From NCBI GenBank assembly GCA_029392055.1, contig CP113928.1, forward strand, positions 1,176,501 through 1,240,500: a stretch of 64,000 nucleotides of DNA, written 5' to 3'. The notes below the pieces were generated by a model. It ran no database searches, was not told the DNA's origin, and worked only from the letters and a program-made list of their open reading frames with translations. Below are positions 33,327 through 41,337 of this stretch, piece by piece; the stretch's first letter is position 1; every line of letters begins with the position of its first letter. The stretch comes from Leuconostocaceae bacterium ESL0723 (GTDB lineage Bacteria > Bacillota > Bacilli > Lactobacillales > Lactobacillaceae). The translations under genes were made by a program, and so were the position numbers.

Positions 33327-35372
33327 TTAAATTTCTTCGGGTTTCTTAGTCCGATAAGCACCGAGGGCCAAAAGGCCAAGTGCGCCAACTAAGAAGTAAT
33401 CTGAAGTAGGATTCGTCGCCGTCTTGGCCGTGGCTGGCAGGCGACCAGCCTTCGCATGGCCACCATGGTGATGGTGACCAGTAAAGATCAGGCCACTGGC
33501 ATCGCTTGGACTAGCGGCACCAAAACGAGCCTGAGCAGCCAAGGCCTTATCAAGGTCCGCCTGCTGGGCAGCAAAGGTTGCCTGCAGGGCGTCGACCTGG
33601 GCCTGGTCATTGGCCAAGCGGGCAGCGAGTACCTGCTGTTGAATCTGCAGGTTGCTAATGTAAGCCGCTAACTTAGCCGGATCGTTCAAGCGGTCCAAGC
33701 GGGCGCTTTGCTTGGTCAGCTGATCTTGCGCCGCCTGAAGAGCGGCTTGAGCCTGACTCAAATCACTAGCAGACTGGCTAGCCTTGCCTTGGGCAGCCTG
33801 CGAAGCCGCATTCAACTGGTCATATTTTGCTTGGGCCGTCTTTTGGGCGGCCAGGGCAGTATTGAGCTGACTTTGGGCCTGGGCCTGAGCGGCGGGCTGG
33901 TTAGCCTGGGCCGCCTGTAACTGGGTCAGAGTGTTTTGAGCCTGGGTCAAATCCTGCTGGGCAGCAGTCACAGCGGCCTGAGCTTGACTAGCCTGAGTTT
34001 GTGCTTGGCTCAGTTCAGCTTGGGCAGCTTGCAGCTTCTGGGCGGGCGTCTGCGCAGCCTGTTGAGCTTGCAACTGGGCCAACGTTGCGACTGGTGCTTC
34101 CTGTTGCCAGTTAGTAACACTGTCAGCAGTGCCATCAAAGTTCTTCTGCTGGGCATACTTGTCAGCCAAATCGTTGTAGGCAGTTGATGAAGTGCCAGTG
34201 ACATTGGCAAAGTCCACGTAGCTAGTCAGCTTCTGCTTACCATTATAGGGTGAAGTCGTAATAGTGTTCTGGCTAATGCCAATCCCAACCGTGTTATAGT
34301 TACCGTCCTTTTGCACGGCGTCGTGTTCTGGGCTGTCCTTCCACTGGTCAAACATCACCTTAGCGATTTGGTCAGGGGTGTACTGTGACAAATCCAGGCC
34401 GCGGGATAATTCATTTTCACCAACACTGCTGACGACCTTGTTTTCCTGGGCCAGGGTTGAGGCAATCGCCTTGTTAAAGCCGGCATGAACGGTCGTAGCA
34501 CTGTCTTCTGAACGAGCACCAGTAGTAATACTGTTGGCCCGGCTGTCGGCCAGCTGGCTCAAGTTATCATCGAGCTGCAAGGGTTGCGCTCCTAGCGAAG
34601 CTCGGTAATCATTGAGCTGCTTCAAAAATGCCTGACGAATGGCTTCTTTCTTAGTCGCCCAATCAATGGATGCCTGCAGGTCATCATTGCTGCTAGTATT
34701 GGTCGTGGTAGCAGTTGCCCCGTTAGCCTGCGCCTGGGCGGCTTGAACATTGGCCTGCGCCTGGGTGACTGCCGTCTGGGCAGCTGCGGCTGCGGCCTGC
34801 TTGTCTTGAAGGGTAGCTTGCTTATTGGCAACAGCCTGCTGCTGGTTAGCCAGAGCGGTGTTGGCATTGCCGCTAACCTGGTCATAGGCAGCTTGGGCAT
34901 CCTTGGCCGCTTGGTTAGCCTGGTTTAGTTGGGTTTGGGCCGCCTGGGTCTGACTGGCCTGGGCTTGTGCGGCGTTCTGATCAGCAGTTGCCGTGCTCTG
35001 TTTGTCGGCAACTGACTTGGTTAAATCAGTGACCTGCCCTTGGAGCTGGTTAACGCTCTGCTGCACTTCGGGCTGGCGTTGGGCGCGGTTAGCCTGGTCG
35101 TCTTGGGCCTGGGCCAAGTCCTGCGTGGTTTGCTGGTAGGCCTTTTGGTCGTCCGCCTGCTTAGCCTGGGCTTGAGTTAACTGGGTCTGGGTTTGCTGTA
35201 ACTGATTCTGAGCGGCCTGGACCTTCTGGTTAGCAGTAGCTTGATTGTCCTGAGCCGGTGCTGGCTTGGGTGCGTCGCTGTCGGCTGAAGCCTGCTGGTT
35301 GTTAGCATTTACAAAGGCCGCTCCTGCGACCGCGGCCCCTGCCACTGAAATTTTAGTTAAGTTTTTCTTCAT
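33327..35372 (-). CDS. Cell-wall surface protein with CAP domain between Gln/Ala-rich coiled coils
   Basis: 681 residues. Signal peptide (1-30, ending ASADS), Gln/Ala-rich coiled coil (about 40-225) of low-complexity heptads, a CAP/SCP domain (about 235-395) with FLKQLNDYRASLGAQPLQLD, HAGFNKAIA, ENELSRGLD and MFDQWKDSPEHD, a second Gln/Ala-rich coil (about 425-620), a His-rich GHHHHGGH, then LPATAKT, a membrane helix and RTKKPEEI. The sorting signal reads LPATA instead of LPXTG. Probably an extended stalk presenting the CAP domain. Start 35372 has GGGAG upstream; the ATG at 35387 contains that site. Confidence 0.85.
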   Translation of the reverse strand: MKKNLTKISVAGAAVAGAAFVNANNQQASADSDAPKPAPAQDNQATANQKVQAAQNQLQQTQTQLTQAQAKQADDQKAYQQTTQDLAQAQDDQANRAQRQPEVQQSVNQLQGQVTDLTKSVADKQSTATADQNAAQAQASQTQAAQTQLNQANQAAKDAQAAYDQVSGNANTALANQQQAVANKQATLQDKQAAAAAAQTAVTQAQANVQAAQAQANGATATTTNTSSNDDLQASIDWATKKEAIRQAFLKQLNDYRASLGAQPLQLDDNLSQLADSRANSITTGARSEDSATTVHAGFNKAIASTLAQENKVVSSVGENELSRGLDLSQYTPDQIAKVMFDQWKDSPEHDAVQKDGNYNTVGIGISQNTITTSPYNGKQKLTSYVDFANVTGTSSTAYNDLADKYAQQKNFDGTADSVTNWQQEAPVATLAQLQAQQAAQTPAQKLQAAQAELSQAQTQASQAQAAVTAAQQDLTQAQNTLTQLQAAQANQPAAQAQAQSQLNTALAAQKTAQAKYDQLNAASQAAQGKASQSASDLSQAQAALQAAQDQLTKQSARLDRLNDPAKLAAYISNLQIQQQVLAARLANDQAQVDALQATFAAQQADLDKALAAQARFGAASPSDASGLIFTGHHHHGGHAKAGRLPATAKTATNPTSDYFLVGALGLLALGAYRTKKPEEI

Positions 35373-35494
35373 AAAAAGCTCTCCCATACTGATAAATACG
35401 ATTTTTAAAATTTATAATCATTCTCTGAAGAAATTATAGCATTTCTACCGTTACTAAATCGCAAGAAACTTTAAAATTCCTTAATAATTACAGC

Positions 35495-35537
35495 AAAAAA
35501 AGAACTCAGCGACCATCTCAGTCGCTGAGTTCTTTTT
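35495..35537 (-). terminator. Terminator of tRNA-Leu
   Basis: Perfect 13-base arms agaactcagcgac/gtcgctgagttct (35501-35513, 35521-35533) with a seven-base loop, followed on the minus strand by six T. The region 35373-35494 upstream of the surface-protein gene is A/T-rich with no ORF. Confidence 0.92.
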
Positions 35538-35552
35538 ACAATATCATTTCGA

Positions 35553-35636
35553 TGCCGTCGGTGGGAATCGAACCCACACGGTATTGCTACCACTGGATTT
35601 TGAGTCCAGCGCGTCTACCAGTTCCGCCACAACGGC
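35553..35636 (-). tRNA. tRNA-Leu (anticodon CAA)
   Basis: 84 nt. Acceptor GCCGTTG pairs with CGACGGC plus discriminator A; D-loop has TGGTAGAC; anticodon loop CTCAAAA gives CAA, reading UUG; a long variable arm (TGGTAGCAATACC) marks type II leucine tRNA; T-arm GTGGGTTCGATTCCCAC. CCA is not encoded. Confidence 0.97.
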
Positions 35637-35682
35637 AATTCACAACTCTAATATTATAGCAAGAAAATATTAGGCCGTCAAT

Positions 35683-36039
35683 TTACCGGTGCTGTTCCTG
35701 GTCATGCTGACGCCGGTGTTCATCCGCCATCGCTTCCTGATGAGTCTGGTGCTTCAAAACGTGCTCGACGTGGTGTTGGGCATTATCCAGCAAGGTCAGA
35801 ATGTGTGAATCATTCAGGGTATAAAATACTTGCCGTCCCTCCCGCCGAGTGGTCACCACTTGGGCATCACGCAGGGCCTTGAGCTGGTGGGAAACCGCGG
35901 ACTGCTCCATTCCCAGCTCCCCCATCAGTTCCCCCACCGTGTAACTGTGCTGCCGCAACAGGGTTAAAATCGTCAGGCGCTGCTTATTGGCCAGCAGTTT
36001 AAATATTTTTGATAATTCATCAATCGTCTGATTAGGCAT
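35683..36039 (-). CDS. ArsR/SmtB-family metal-responsive repressor
   Basis: 118 residues with winged helix: KIFKLLANKQRLTILTLLRQ, VGELMGELGMEQSAVSHQLK, then RREGRQVFYTLND. The alpha5 region LLDNAQHHVEHVLKH has Asp/His residues placed as in zinc sensors of the CzrA type, and there is no CxC for the alpha3N site, so zinc or a like metal is suggested. The tail is His/Gln-rich. Follows cadD by seven bases and probably represses that operon through the paired repeats at 36.7 kb. Confidence 0.88.
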   Translation of the reverse strand: MPNQTIDELSKIFKLLANKQRLTILTLLRQHSYTVGELMGELGMEQSAVSHQLKALRDAQVVTTRREGRQVFYTLNDSHILTLLDNAQHHVEHVLKHQTHQEAMADEHRRQHDQEQHR

Positions 36040-36046
36040 GTTCCTA

Positions 36047-36664
36047 TTATAGCAGGCTCAGTACGTGCTGGACCGTGCCGGCGTCAAAGAGAATGTAAAT
36101 TCCCAAGGCCACGTAAACCAGGACCTGGATCAGGTCACCAAAGCGCTCAAAGATGGTGGCTACCCAGCCTACCTGGGCCAGTCGGTAAGAAAAGAAAATG
36201 GCCAGGGTCAAAACAACCGCAAAAATCCCAAAGATTCCAAGCAGGTATTGGCTTGCGACCAGAGTAAAGTATGGAATATAGAGGGTCATGTTATCCGCCC
36301 CACAGGCTGCAATCGTCATCCCCACCACGACCCAGACAATTTGCTGGGAACCGGTGCCGGCAAGCCTGTCCGAAAAGGCCTCCGCCTCGCCCTCGCCCTT
36401 GTTAGAAAAGTAGTTTTTAAGACCAATGGCCATCGGCACTAACCCTAGCAGACCTAGCACCCACTGGGCGGGCACTTGCCGCAGAACAGTCGCAACCAAC
36501 AAAGCAGCCAGGACCAAGGCCGCATTACCCAGGTAAGCCCCAGCAATAATGGCCCGCACCTGTCGTCCCCGCCGATACCGGCTAAAGAGCAGGAGCAGCA
36601 CTACGACGTAGTCGGCGGTGGTCCCAAGATATGAAAGCAGGGCGGTCAAATAAGTTTGTAGCAT
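36047..36664 (-). CDS. cadD: CadD-family cadmium/cation resistance transporter
   Basis: About 205 residues, five membrane segments, with QTYLTALLSYLGTTADYVVV, LGLLGLVPMAIGLK and GMTIAACGADNMTLYIPYF, the CadD hallmarks. These proteins give cadmium (and modest zinc) tolerance. Start taken at 36664 with GGAGATGAG; an upstream start at 36706 would begin inside the operator. Confidence 0.88.
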   Translation of the reverse strand: MLQTYLTALLSYLGTTADYVVVLLLLFSRYRRGRQVRAIIAGAYLGNAALVLAALLVATVLRQVPAQWVLGLLGLVPMAIGLKNYFSNKGEGEAEAFSDRLAGTGSQQIVWVVVGMTIAACGADNMTLYIPYFTLVASQYLLGIFGIFAVVLTLAIFFSYRLAQVGWVATIFERFGDLIQVLVYVALGIYILFDAGTVQHVLSLL

Positions 36665-36678
36665 CTCATCTCCTTTAC

Positions 36679-36720
36679 ATGAATTATCTTTCATATATAA
36701 TAACATGAATTATTTTTCAT
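36679..36720. promoter_or_regulatory. Tandem inverted repeats, operator of cadD-arsR
   Basis: Two near-identical palindromes, ATGAATTATCTTTCAT (36679-36694) and ATGAATTATTTTTCAT (36705-36720), each ATGAA-N6-TTCAT, with centres 26 bases apart. The A/T-rich -10 (TATTATA) lies between them on the minus strand. This fits the ArsR/SmtB operator pattern and suggests cooperative binding of two dimers. Confidence 0.75.
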
Positions 36721-36732
36721 GTATAGGAAAAT

Positions 36733-36758
36733 AAAAAAGAAACCCGCAGGTTTCTTTT
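36733..36758 (-). terminator. Terminator of the class I aminotransferase gene
   Basis: gaaacc/ggtttc stem (36739-36744, 36749-36754) with six T on the minus strand. Confidence 0.85.
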
Positions 36759-36766
36759 AAAATAAC

Positions 36767-37960
36767 TTACTTCTTGTCCAAGAAGCCGTTGATGGCATCA
36801 GCCAGGCGCTTCATACCAACCTTGATGGTTTCATCATCAACATTAGAGAAATTCAAACGCATGGTACCAGGTTCCCCGACCCCAGCGTAGAAGGCTTCCC
36901 CGGGCACGAAGGCCACGTTGTTGGCGATGCAGGCGTCAAAGAGCTTGTTGGTGTCTTCGATACCAGGCACCTGAACCCAGATGAACATGCCACCTTCAGG
37001 CGTACTGTGGTGAGTGCCCTTAGGGAATTCGGTTTCGATGATGTGCAGCATCAATTCGAACCGACCCTTGTAAAGCTCACTGATGTCCTTAATGTGGGCA
37101 TAAACGTCATTGTGTTCCAAGTAGTCCGCAATCATGTACTGGGAGAAGTTATCAGAGTGCAGGTCAGCAATCTGCTTCATCAAAACTAAGTTCTTGATGA
37201 AGTCCTTTTCGCCAACGACAAAGCCCAAACGGATACCAGGCACCAGGATCTTTGAGAACGATGACATGTAAATCACGTTACCGGTCTTATCAAAGTGCTT
37301 CAAAGGTGGAATTTCTTCCCCTGCATAACGGATAGCACCGTAAGGATCATCTTCCAAGATTGGCACACCATACTGCTCAGCCAACTTGACGAACTCCTGA
37401 CGGCGTTCTACTGACATTGTCCGGCCAGTTGGATTCTGGAAGGTTGGGATGGTGTAAATAAGCTTGGCTTCTGGGTGGGCCTTAAGAGCTTCTTCCAGTG
37501 AGTCCATCTTCATCCCGTCTTCATCCATGTCGACGCCGATAATGTTGGCACCGAAACTGGTGAAGGCATCAATGGTACAAAGGTAGGTTGGCCGTTCAAC
37601 GATGACCGTGTCACCTTCGTCGACAAACATCTTAGCAATCTGTTCGATGGCCTGTTCAGAACCAGTCGAAATCACGATGTTATCCAAGTCACCCTCAATA
37701 CCGCGGTGCTTCAAGAACTTGTCAATGACCTGTTCACGCAGTTGGGGAATTCCAGCGGCACTACCGTATTGCAGGGCTGCCGCTGCCTTAGTATCAAAGA
37801 CACGATCAGCTGATTCCTTTAATTCCTTAACGGGGAACAAAGCTGGATCAGGCAGGCCACCCGCAAAAGAAATCACTTCAGGGTCAGCCGCAGCGGCCAA
37901 GATTTGGCCGGTCGCATCGTTGTCTGGATTTGGAACATGACTTGAATATTTAAAACTCAT
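36767..37960 (-). CDS. PLP-dependent aminotransferase, class I/II (2-aminoadipate/aromatic type)
   Basis: 397 residues. SFAGGLPDPALFP, LQYGSAAGIPQLREQV, FQNPTGRTMS, LEDDPYGAIRY and the PLP lysine in SSFSKILVPGIRLGFV place it with LysN/MocR-type aminotransferases, here without a GntR domain. Several such enzymes in lactic acid bacteria act on aromatic or branched-chain amino acids; the substrate cannot be read from sequence. AGAGGAG site; single-gene transcript. Confidence 0.88.
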   Translation of the reverse strand: MSFKYSSHVPNPDNDATGQILAAAADPEVISFAGGLPDPALFPVKELKESADRVFDTKAAAALQYGSAAGIPQLREQVIDKFLKHRGIEGDLDNIVISTGSEQAIEQIAKMFVDEGDTVIVERPTYLCTIDAFTSFGANIIGVDMDEDGMKMDSLEEALKAHPEAKLIYTIPTFQNPTGRTMSVERRQEFVKLAEQYGVPILEDDPYGAIRYAGEEIPPLKHFDKTGNVIYMSSFSKILVPGIRLGFVVGEKDFIKNLVLMKQIADLHSDNFSQYMIADYLEHNDVYAHIKDISELYKGRFELMLHIIETEFPKGTHHSTPEGGMFIWVQVPGIEDTNKLFDACIANNVAFVPGEAFYAGVGEPGTMRLNFSNVDDETIKVGMKRLADAINGFLDKK

Positions 37961-38047
37961 CTTTGTACTCCTCTGCCTTTGTAGACTTTTCTCACATTAT
38001 AATACTAGTCTCATTAATATGCCAACCACCCCATAAATCCGTGCATT

Positions 38048-38075
38048 AAAAAAGAGATGCTCACGCATCTCTTTT
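38048..38075 (-). terminator. Terminator of mntH-uspA
   Basis: gagatgc/gcatctc stem extended by A/T pairs, loop tcac, six T on the minus strand. Confidence 0.88.
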
Positions 38076-38088
38076 GAAAGAATTTGGG

Positions 38089-38550
38089 TTAGGCACGTAC
38101 AATTAGGGCGGAAATTTTTGCGTTACGGGCAACATAAGCGGCTTGAGATCCCAGTGAATCCCAGAAGCCATCGTGTGAGTGGGCTCCGACTACCAAGAGA
38201 TCGGCGTTCACTTGTGGCGCTACCTGCTGAAGCAGCGTTTCACCAAACTTAGCACCCTGAGCAAAGACCGTCTCAACGTGAGTAATACCCTGCTCCTGGG
38301 CAAAGCGCTTGTATTTAGCCAAGTTTTTTTCCAACTTTTCTTGGATTTCATTAATGGCATCCAAGTTCAGAGCCTGAATAGTGGAAAGATCACCCATTTC
38401 TAGGACGGTCACAATCGTTAACTCAGCCTTATCTTCGCGAGCCTGATGAACTGCGTTAACCAAGGCGTAGTAGCCTTGTTCAGATTCATCAACACCAACT
38501 AAGATGTTCTTAAACTGCTTAGGTTCAATATCTAATGACAATTCAGACAT
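38089..38550 (-). CDS. Universal stress protein, UspA family
   Basis: 153 residues: NILVGVDESEQGYYALVNAV, a central helix pair, and LLVVGAHSHDGFWDSLGSQA ending SALIVRA. The nucleotide-binding G-x2-G-x9-G-S pattern is partly kept. Cotranscribed with mntH, a pairing common in Lactobacillales; it may bind or regulate the transporter, which is inference. Confidence 0.92.
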   Translation of the reverse strand: MSELSLDIEPKQFKNILVGVDESEQGYYALVNAVHQAREDKAELTIVTVLEMGDLSTIQALNLDAINEIQEKLEKNLAKYKRFAQEQGITHVETVFAQGAKFGETLLQQVAPQVNADLLVVGAHSHDGFWDSLGSQAAYVARNAKISALIVRA

Positions 38551-38574
38551 GATTCATATCAACCTTTCTTTTGC

Positions 38575-39978
38575 TTACCAGAATAAGTGCATTCCGTAAA
38601 TCAGAACAATGTTGATAATTGTCAAGCCTACGAAACAAATCCAACCAACCCACTTAACCCAGAATGAATTAGCAAATTCACCCATAATCTTCTTAGAGGA
38701 AGTGAAGTAAATCAGCGGGAACATTGAGAATGGCAAAGCAATTGATAAGAAGACCTGGGTTGACTCAATCAAAGCATCGAGCTGGGCCTCATTACCGCCA
38801 TAATAAATCGCAATAGCCAAAACAGGAATAATAGCAATACCACGGGTAACTACACGACGTAGCCACAAAGGAATCCTGAAGTGCAAGAAACCTTCCATGA
38901 TAATTTCACCAGTCAACGTTCCAGTAATGGTTGAATTCTGTCCTGAAGCCAACAAAGCAAGCGCGAACAGCGTTGATAGAACTGGTGAGGCAATCGCACC
39001 AGCAATATTACGATTATTCAAGGCGCTGTACAATTGATGGAATCCATCCAATTCAGTAGCGTGTCCAAAGAAGAGGGCCGCACCAACAATCAGGAGCATT
39101 GAGTTAATGAAGAAAGCCAAAGTCAACTGAATGTTAGAATCCCAGGTCATCAAACGCACGGCATCTTTAATCTGTGAAGGCTTTGAATGATCAACCTTAC
39201 GGGTTTGTGAAATTGATGAGTGCAGATACAGATTGTGCGGCATAACCGTGGCACCAATGATACCAGCGGTCAATGTAATTGGACTATCCAGTCCATGCGC
39301 AGATGCTGATGACAAAGTCTGAGGACGTGGGATATAGTTACCCAAGATAGCCATCCAGTCAGGACGTGACAAAATCGTTAAGTAAACAAAAACAAGCAAA
39401 ATCGTCAAAATCAAAGTCATGACAATCGCTTCAATTTTACGGAAGCCGAACTTCATCAAAAGAAGCAAAATAATGACATCAAACGCTGTCAAGAATACCG
39501 TAACCAAGAGTGGCCAGCCAAACAACAACGACAAGGCAATGGCACCGCCGACAACCTCGGCAATATCCGTCGCAATCAAAGCAAGTTCAGTCATGACCCA
39601 GAGAAGGTAACGACCCCACTTTCCAGTCCGGTTAGCGGTAGCCTGAGCCAAGTCCTCCTGGGCGACAATTCCTAACTTTCCTGCCATGTACTGCAAAAGC
39701 ATGGCAATCAAAGATGAAAGTAAAACAACTGATAACAGCAAATAGTGGTACGCGGCACCACCCTTAATTGATGTGACCCAGTTACCAGGGTCCATATAAC
39801 CAACGGCAACCAAAGCTCCAGGACCTGTAAAGGCCAGCAGCCGTCGCCAGAAAGGCGCTCCTACCGGAACGCTAATCGTACTGTTCACATCGGGCAAACT
39901 CTTGTCACCAGCTTGCTGAATGATGTGATGATGCTTCTTTGGTTCTTCTGAGAACTTCTGTTCTCTTGAATTATCCAT
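38575..39978 (-). CDS. mntH: Nramp-family manganese transporter MntH
   Basis: 467 residues, 11 membrane helices. The metal site residues are in GYMDPGNWVTS (DPGN) and GATVMPHNLYLHSS (MPH), giving proton-coupled Mn(II) import. A ~60-residue cytosolic N-terminus with HHHI may bind metal. It is preceded by a long leader with strong hairpins (39979-40196). Confidence 0.95.
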   Translation of the reverse strand: MDNSREQKFSEEPKKHHHIIQQAGDKSLPDVNSTISVPVGAPFWRRLLAFTGPGALVAVGYMDPGNWVTSIKGGAAYHYLLLSVVLLSSLIAMLLQYMAGKLGIVAQEDLAQATANRTGKWGRYLLWVMTELALIATDIAEVVGGAIALSLLFGWPLLVTVFLTAFDVIILLLLMKFGFRKIEAIVMTLILTILLVFVYLTILSRPDWMAILGNYIPRPQTLSSASAHGLDSPITLTAGIIGATVMPHNLYLHSSISQTRKVDHSKPSQIKDAVRLMTWDSNIQLTLAFFINSMLLIVGAALFFGHATELDGFHQLYSALNNRNIAGAIASPVLSTLFALALLASGQNSTITGTLTGEIIMEGFLHFRIPLWLRRVVTRGIAIIPVLAIAIYYGGNEAQLDALIESTQVFLSIALPFSMFPLIYFTSSKKIMGEFANSFWVKWVGWICFVGLTIINIVLIYGMHLFW

Positions 39979-40196
39979 AGTCTTCTCCTTTGGATTGTGT
40001 TCCTTAGGTTAAAAACAATCGAATTGTGACTTGAAGTTATTTACTTTTTTAAGTACCGAGGGGGCAGTTCCCAAAGACCACCCCCCTCAAAGGTGTTCAA
40101 GTGCTAAATAAATTTCATAAAAGGTTTCATTCAACTTGGTTGTTGAAAGCTTATGAAAGCTACTTAACTCGGCTATTCTTATCCCAGTACAACCCT
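39979..40196 (-). ncRNA. Structured 5' leader of mntH
   Basis: About 220 bases between the inferred mntH promoter and start hold no supported gene. On the minus strand they fold into a stem TTTCAT...TTCAAC-AACCAA-GTTGAA...TGAAA (near 40118-40160) and a G/C-rich stem GAGGGGG/CCCCCTC (near 40056-40092) close to the start. I could not match the yybP-ykoY manganese riboswitch or another known class. Candidate regulatory leader. Confidence 0.4.
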
Positions 40197-40225
40197 AATA
40201 TTACTCAAATTACAAGCAGCGTCAA
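40197..40225 (-). promoter_or_regulatory. Probable mntH promoter
   Basis: TTGACG (40220-40225) and AATATT (40197-40202) with 17 bases between, minus strand. A perfect inverted repeat ATTATCA-CT-TGATAAT (40243-40258) lies just upstream of the -35 and could be an operator for a metalloregulator. Confidence 0.5.
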
Positions 40226-40330
40226 GCCTTTATTTAGAAATTATTATCACTTGATAATAGCCGTAATTCGAAAAAATGTTAATTAGCTAGTAGCGACTCC
40301 CTTTTATTAAAATAAAATAACAGTTTTATT

Positions 40331-40345
40331 TTAGAATGATTCTAA
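40331..40345. promoter_or_regulatory. 7-1-7 Fur/PerR-type palindrome over the CDF stop codon
   Basis: TTAGAAT-G-ATTCTAA, perfect seven-base arms, resembles PerR/Fur/Zur boxes. It covers the stop codon of the cation efflux gene and lies ~110 bases upstream of the mntH promoter. It might instead be only a short hairpin at the gene end. The region 40230-40330 between is A/T-rich without a gene. Confidence 0.4.
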
Positions 40346-41274
40346 ATATTGTTACAACGCTGGTCGAAATCTTCCCGCTCAATCTGAACCGTGACGTGGG
40401 CGATGTGGTACTTTGAGCGCAGGTCCTGGCTGATTTTTTCCAGGAGGGCCTGACCATCGGCCCCGTCTTCAATCGACAGGTGCACTGTTAAGGCGGTTTC
40501 CGTGGTGGACAGGGGCCAGATATGCAAATCGTGAATCTGGTCGACCCCGTCTAGATGCTCCAGGTACTGAGCAATTGCCTCTTCATCAACCGAGCCAGGC
40601 ACACCATTAACGGCCAGGTTCAAGGTCTCCTTCATGACTGGCGCAGAACTAATCAAGATAATCACGCCAATGGCCAGAGAAACCAGGGGATCGATGAACT
40701 GCCAACCGGTCAGCTGGATTAACCAACCAGCGACAATCACGCCGATGGAAACCCCGGCATCTGACAACAGGTGAATATAAGCCGTTTTGGCATTGAGATC
40801 CTGACCACCATGACTGTGCCCTTCATGACCATGGGCATCTTTAACCTTGGCCACCCTAAATAAGAGGGCGGTTCCCAGGTTAATCACGATTCCAACGGCA
40901 GCGACTACTGTGATCATCCAACCAGTTGGATGGCCTTCCAGACCAGGCATGAGCAGGTCCCGGATGGCCTCATAAAAGATTACCGCCACGGCCCCTAGCA
41001 GTAAGAGCGTGTTAAAGATGCTGGCCAGAATTGACACGTTGTGCCAGCCATAGGTATAGCGCCGGGTTGCCCGCAGACCAAAGAAAATCACGGCTAGCCA
41101 GGCAATCACGAGGGCCAAGACATCGCTAAGGTTGTGAAAGGCATCGGCAAACAGGGCCGTTGAATGGGCAATTTTAGCAAAGACAATTTCAGTCAGCACA
41201 AAAAGTAAGTTTAAGGTAATTCCAATTAGGTACGGCCACTGTTGTGGTTGGGCCGTTTCCCGTTCTTTTGACAT
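40342..41274 (-). CDS. czcD: Cation diffusion facilitator (CDF) metal efflux protein
   Basis: 310 residues, six membrane helices. Metal-site motifs HNLSDVLAL in helix II and LLSDAGVSIG in helix V, a His-rich loop GHEGHSHGG, and a cytosolic domain with LHIWPLSTTETALTVHL. Exports zinc or related ions. GGAGG start site; own transcript upstream of mntH. Confidence 0.93.
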   Translation of the reverse strand: MSKERETAQPQQWPYLIGITLNLLFVLTEIVFAKIAHSTALFADAFHNLSDVLALVIAWLAVIFFGLRATRRYTYGWHNVSILASIFNTLLLLGAVAVIFYEAIRDLLMPGLEGHPTGWMITVVAAVGIVINLGTALLFRVAKVKDAHGHEGHSHGGQDLNAKTAYIHLLSDAGVSIGVIVAGWLIQLTGWQFIDPLVSLAIGVIILISSAPVMKETLNLAVNGVPGSVDEEAIAQYLEHLDGVDQIHDLHIWPLSTTETALTVHLSIEDGADGQALLEKISQDLRSKYHIAHVTVQIEREDFDQRCNNI

Positions 41275-41308
41275 AAATTCTTCCTCCCGCTGTTTATCAT
41301 AGCATAAG

Positions 41309-41337
41309 AAAAAAGCCCTGGCTGAGCTAGGGCTTTT
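41309..41337 (-). terminator. Terminator of ppx-mvaA-sir2
   Basis: agccct...agggct stem with inner pairing, six T on the minus strand, just past the sirtuin stop. Confidence 0.8.

Noticed and set aside
33700-35300. Repeated GCC/CTG-rich pattern that might be read as tandem DNA repeats or a CRISPR array
   Set aside because: It is coding sequence for Gln/Ala-rich coiled coils; repeat units vary in length and have no spacers.
39979-40196. yybP-ykoY manganese riboswitch upstream of mntH
   Set aside because: I could not find its conserved loop sequences in the expected order; kept as an unclassified leader instead.
40101-40286. 61-codon plus-strand frame upstream of mntH
   Set aside because: Poor ribosome site, composition of the A/T-rich leader, no recognisable domain; it lies across the mntH leader hairpins and promoter.
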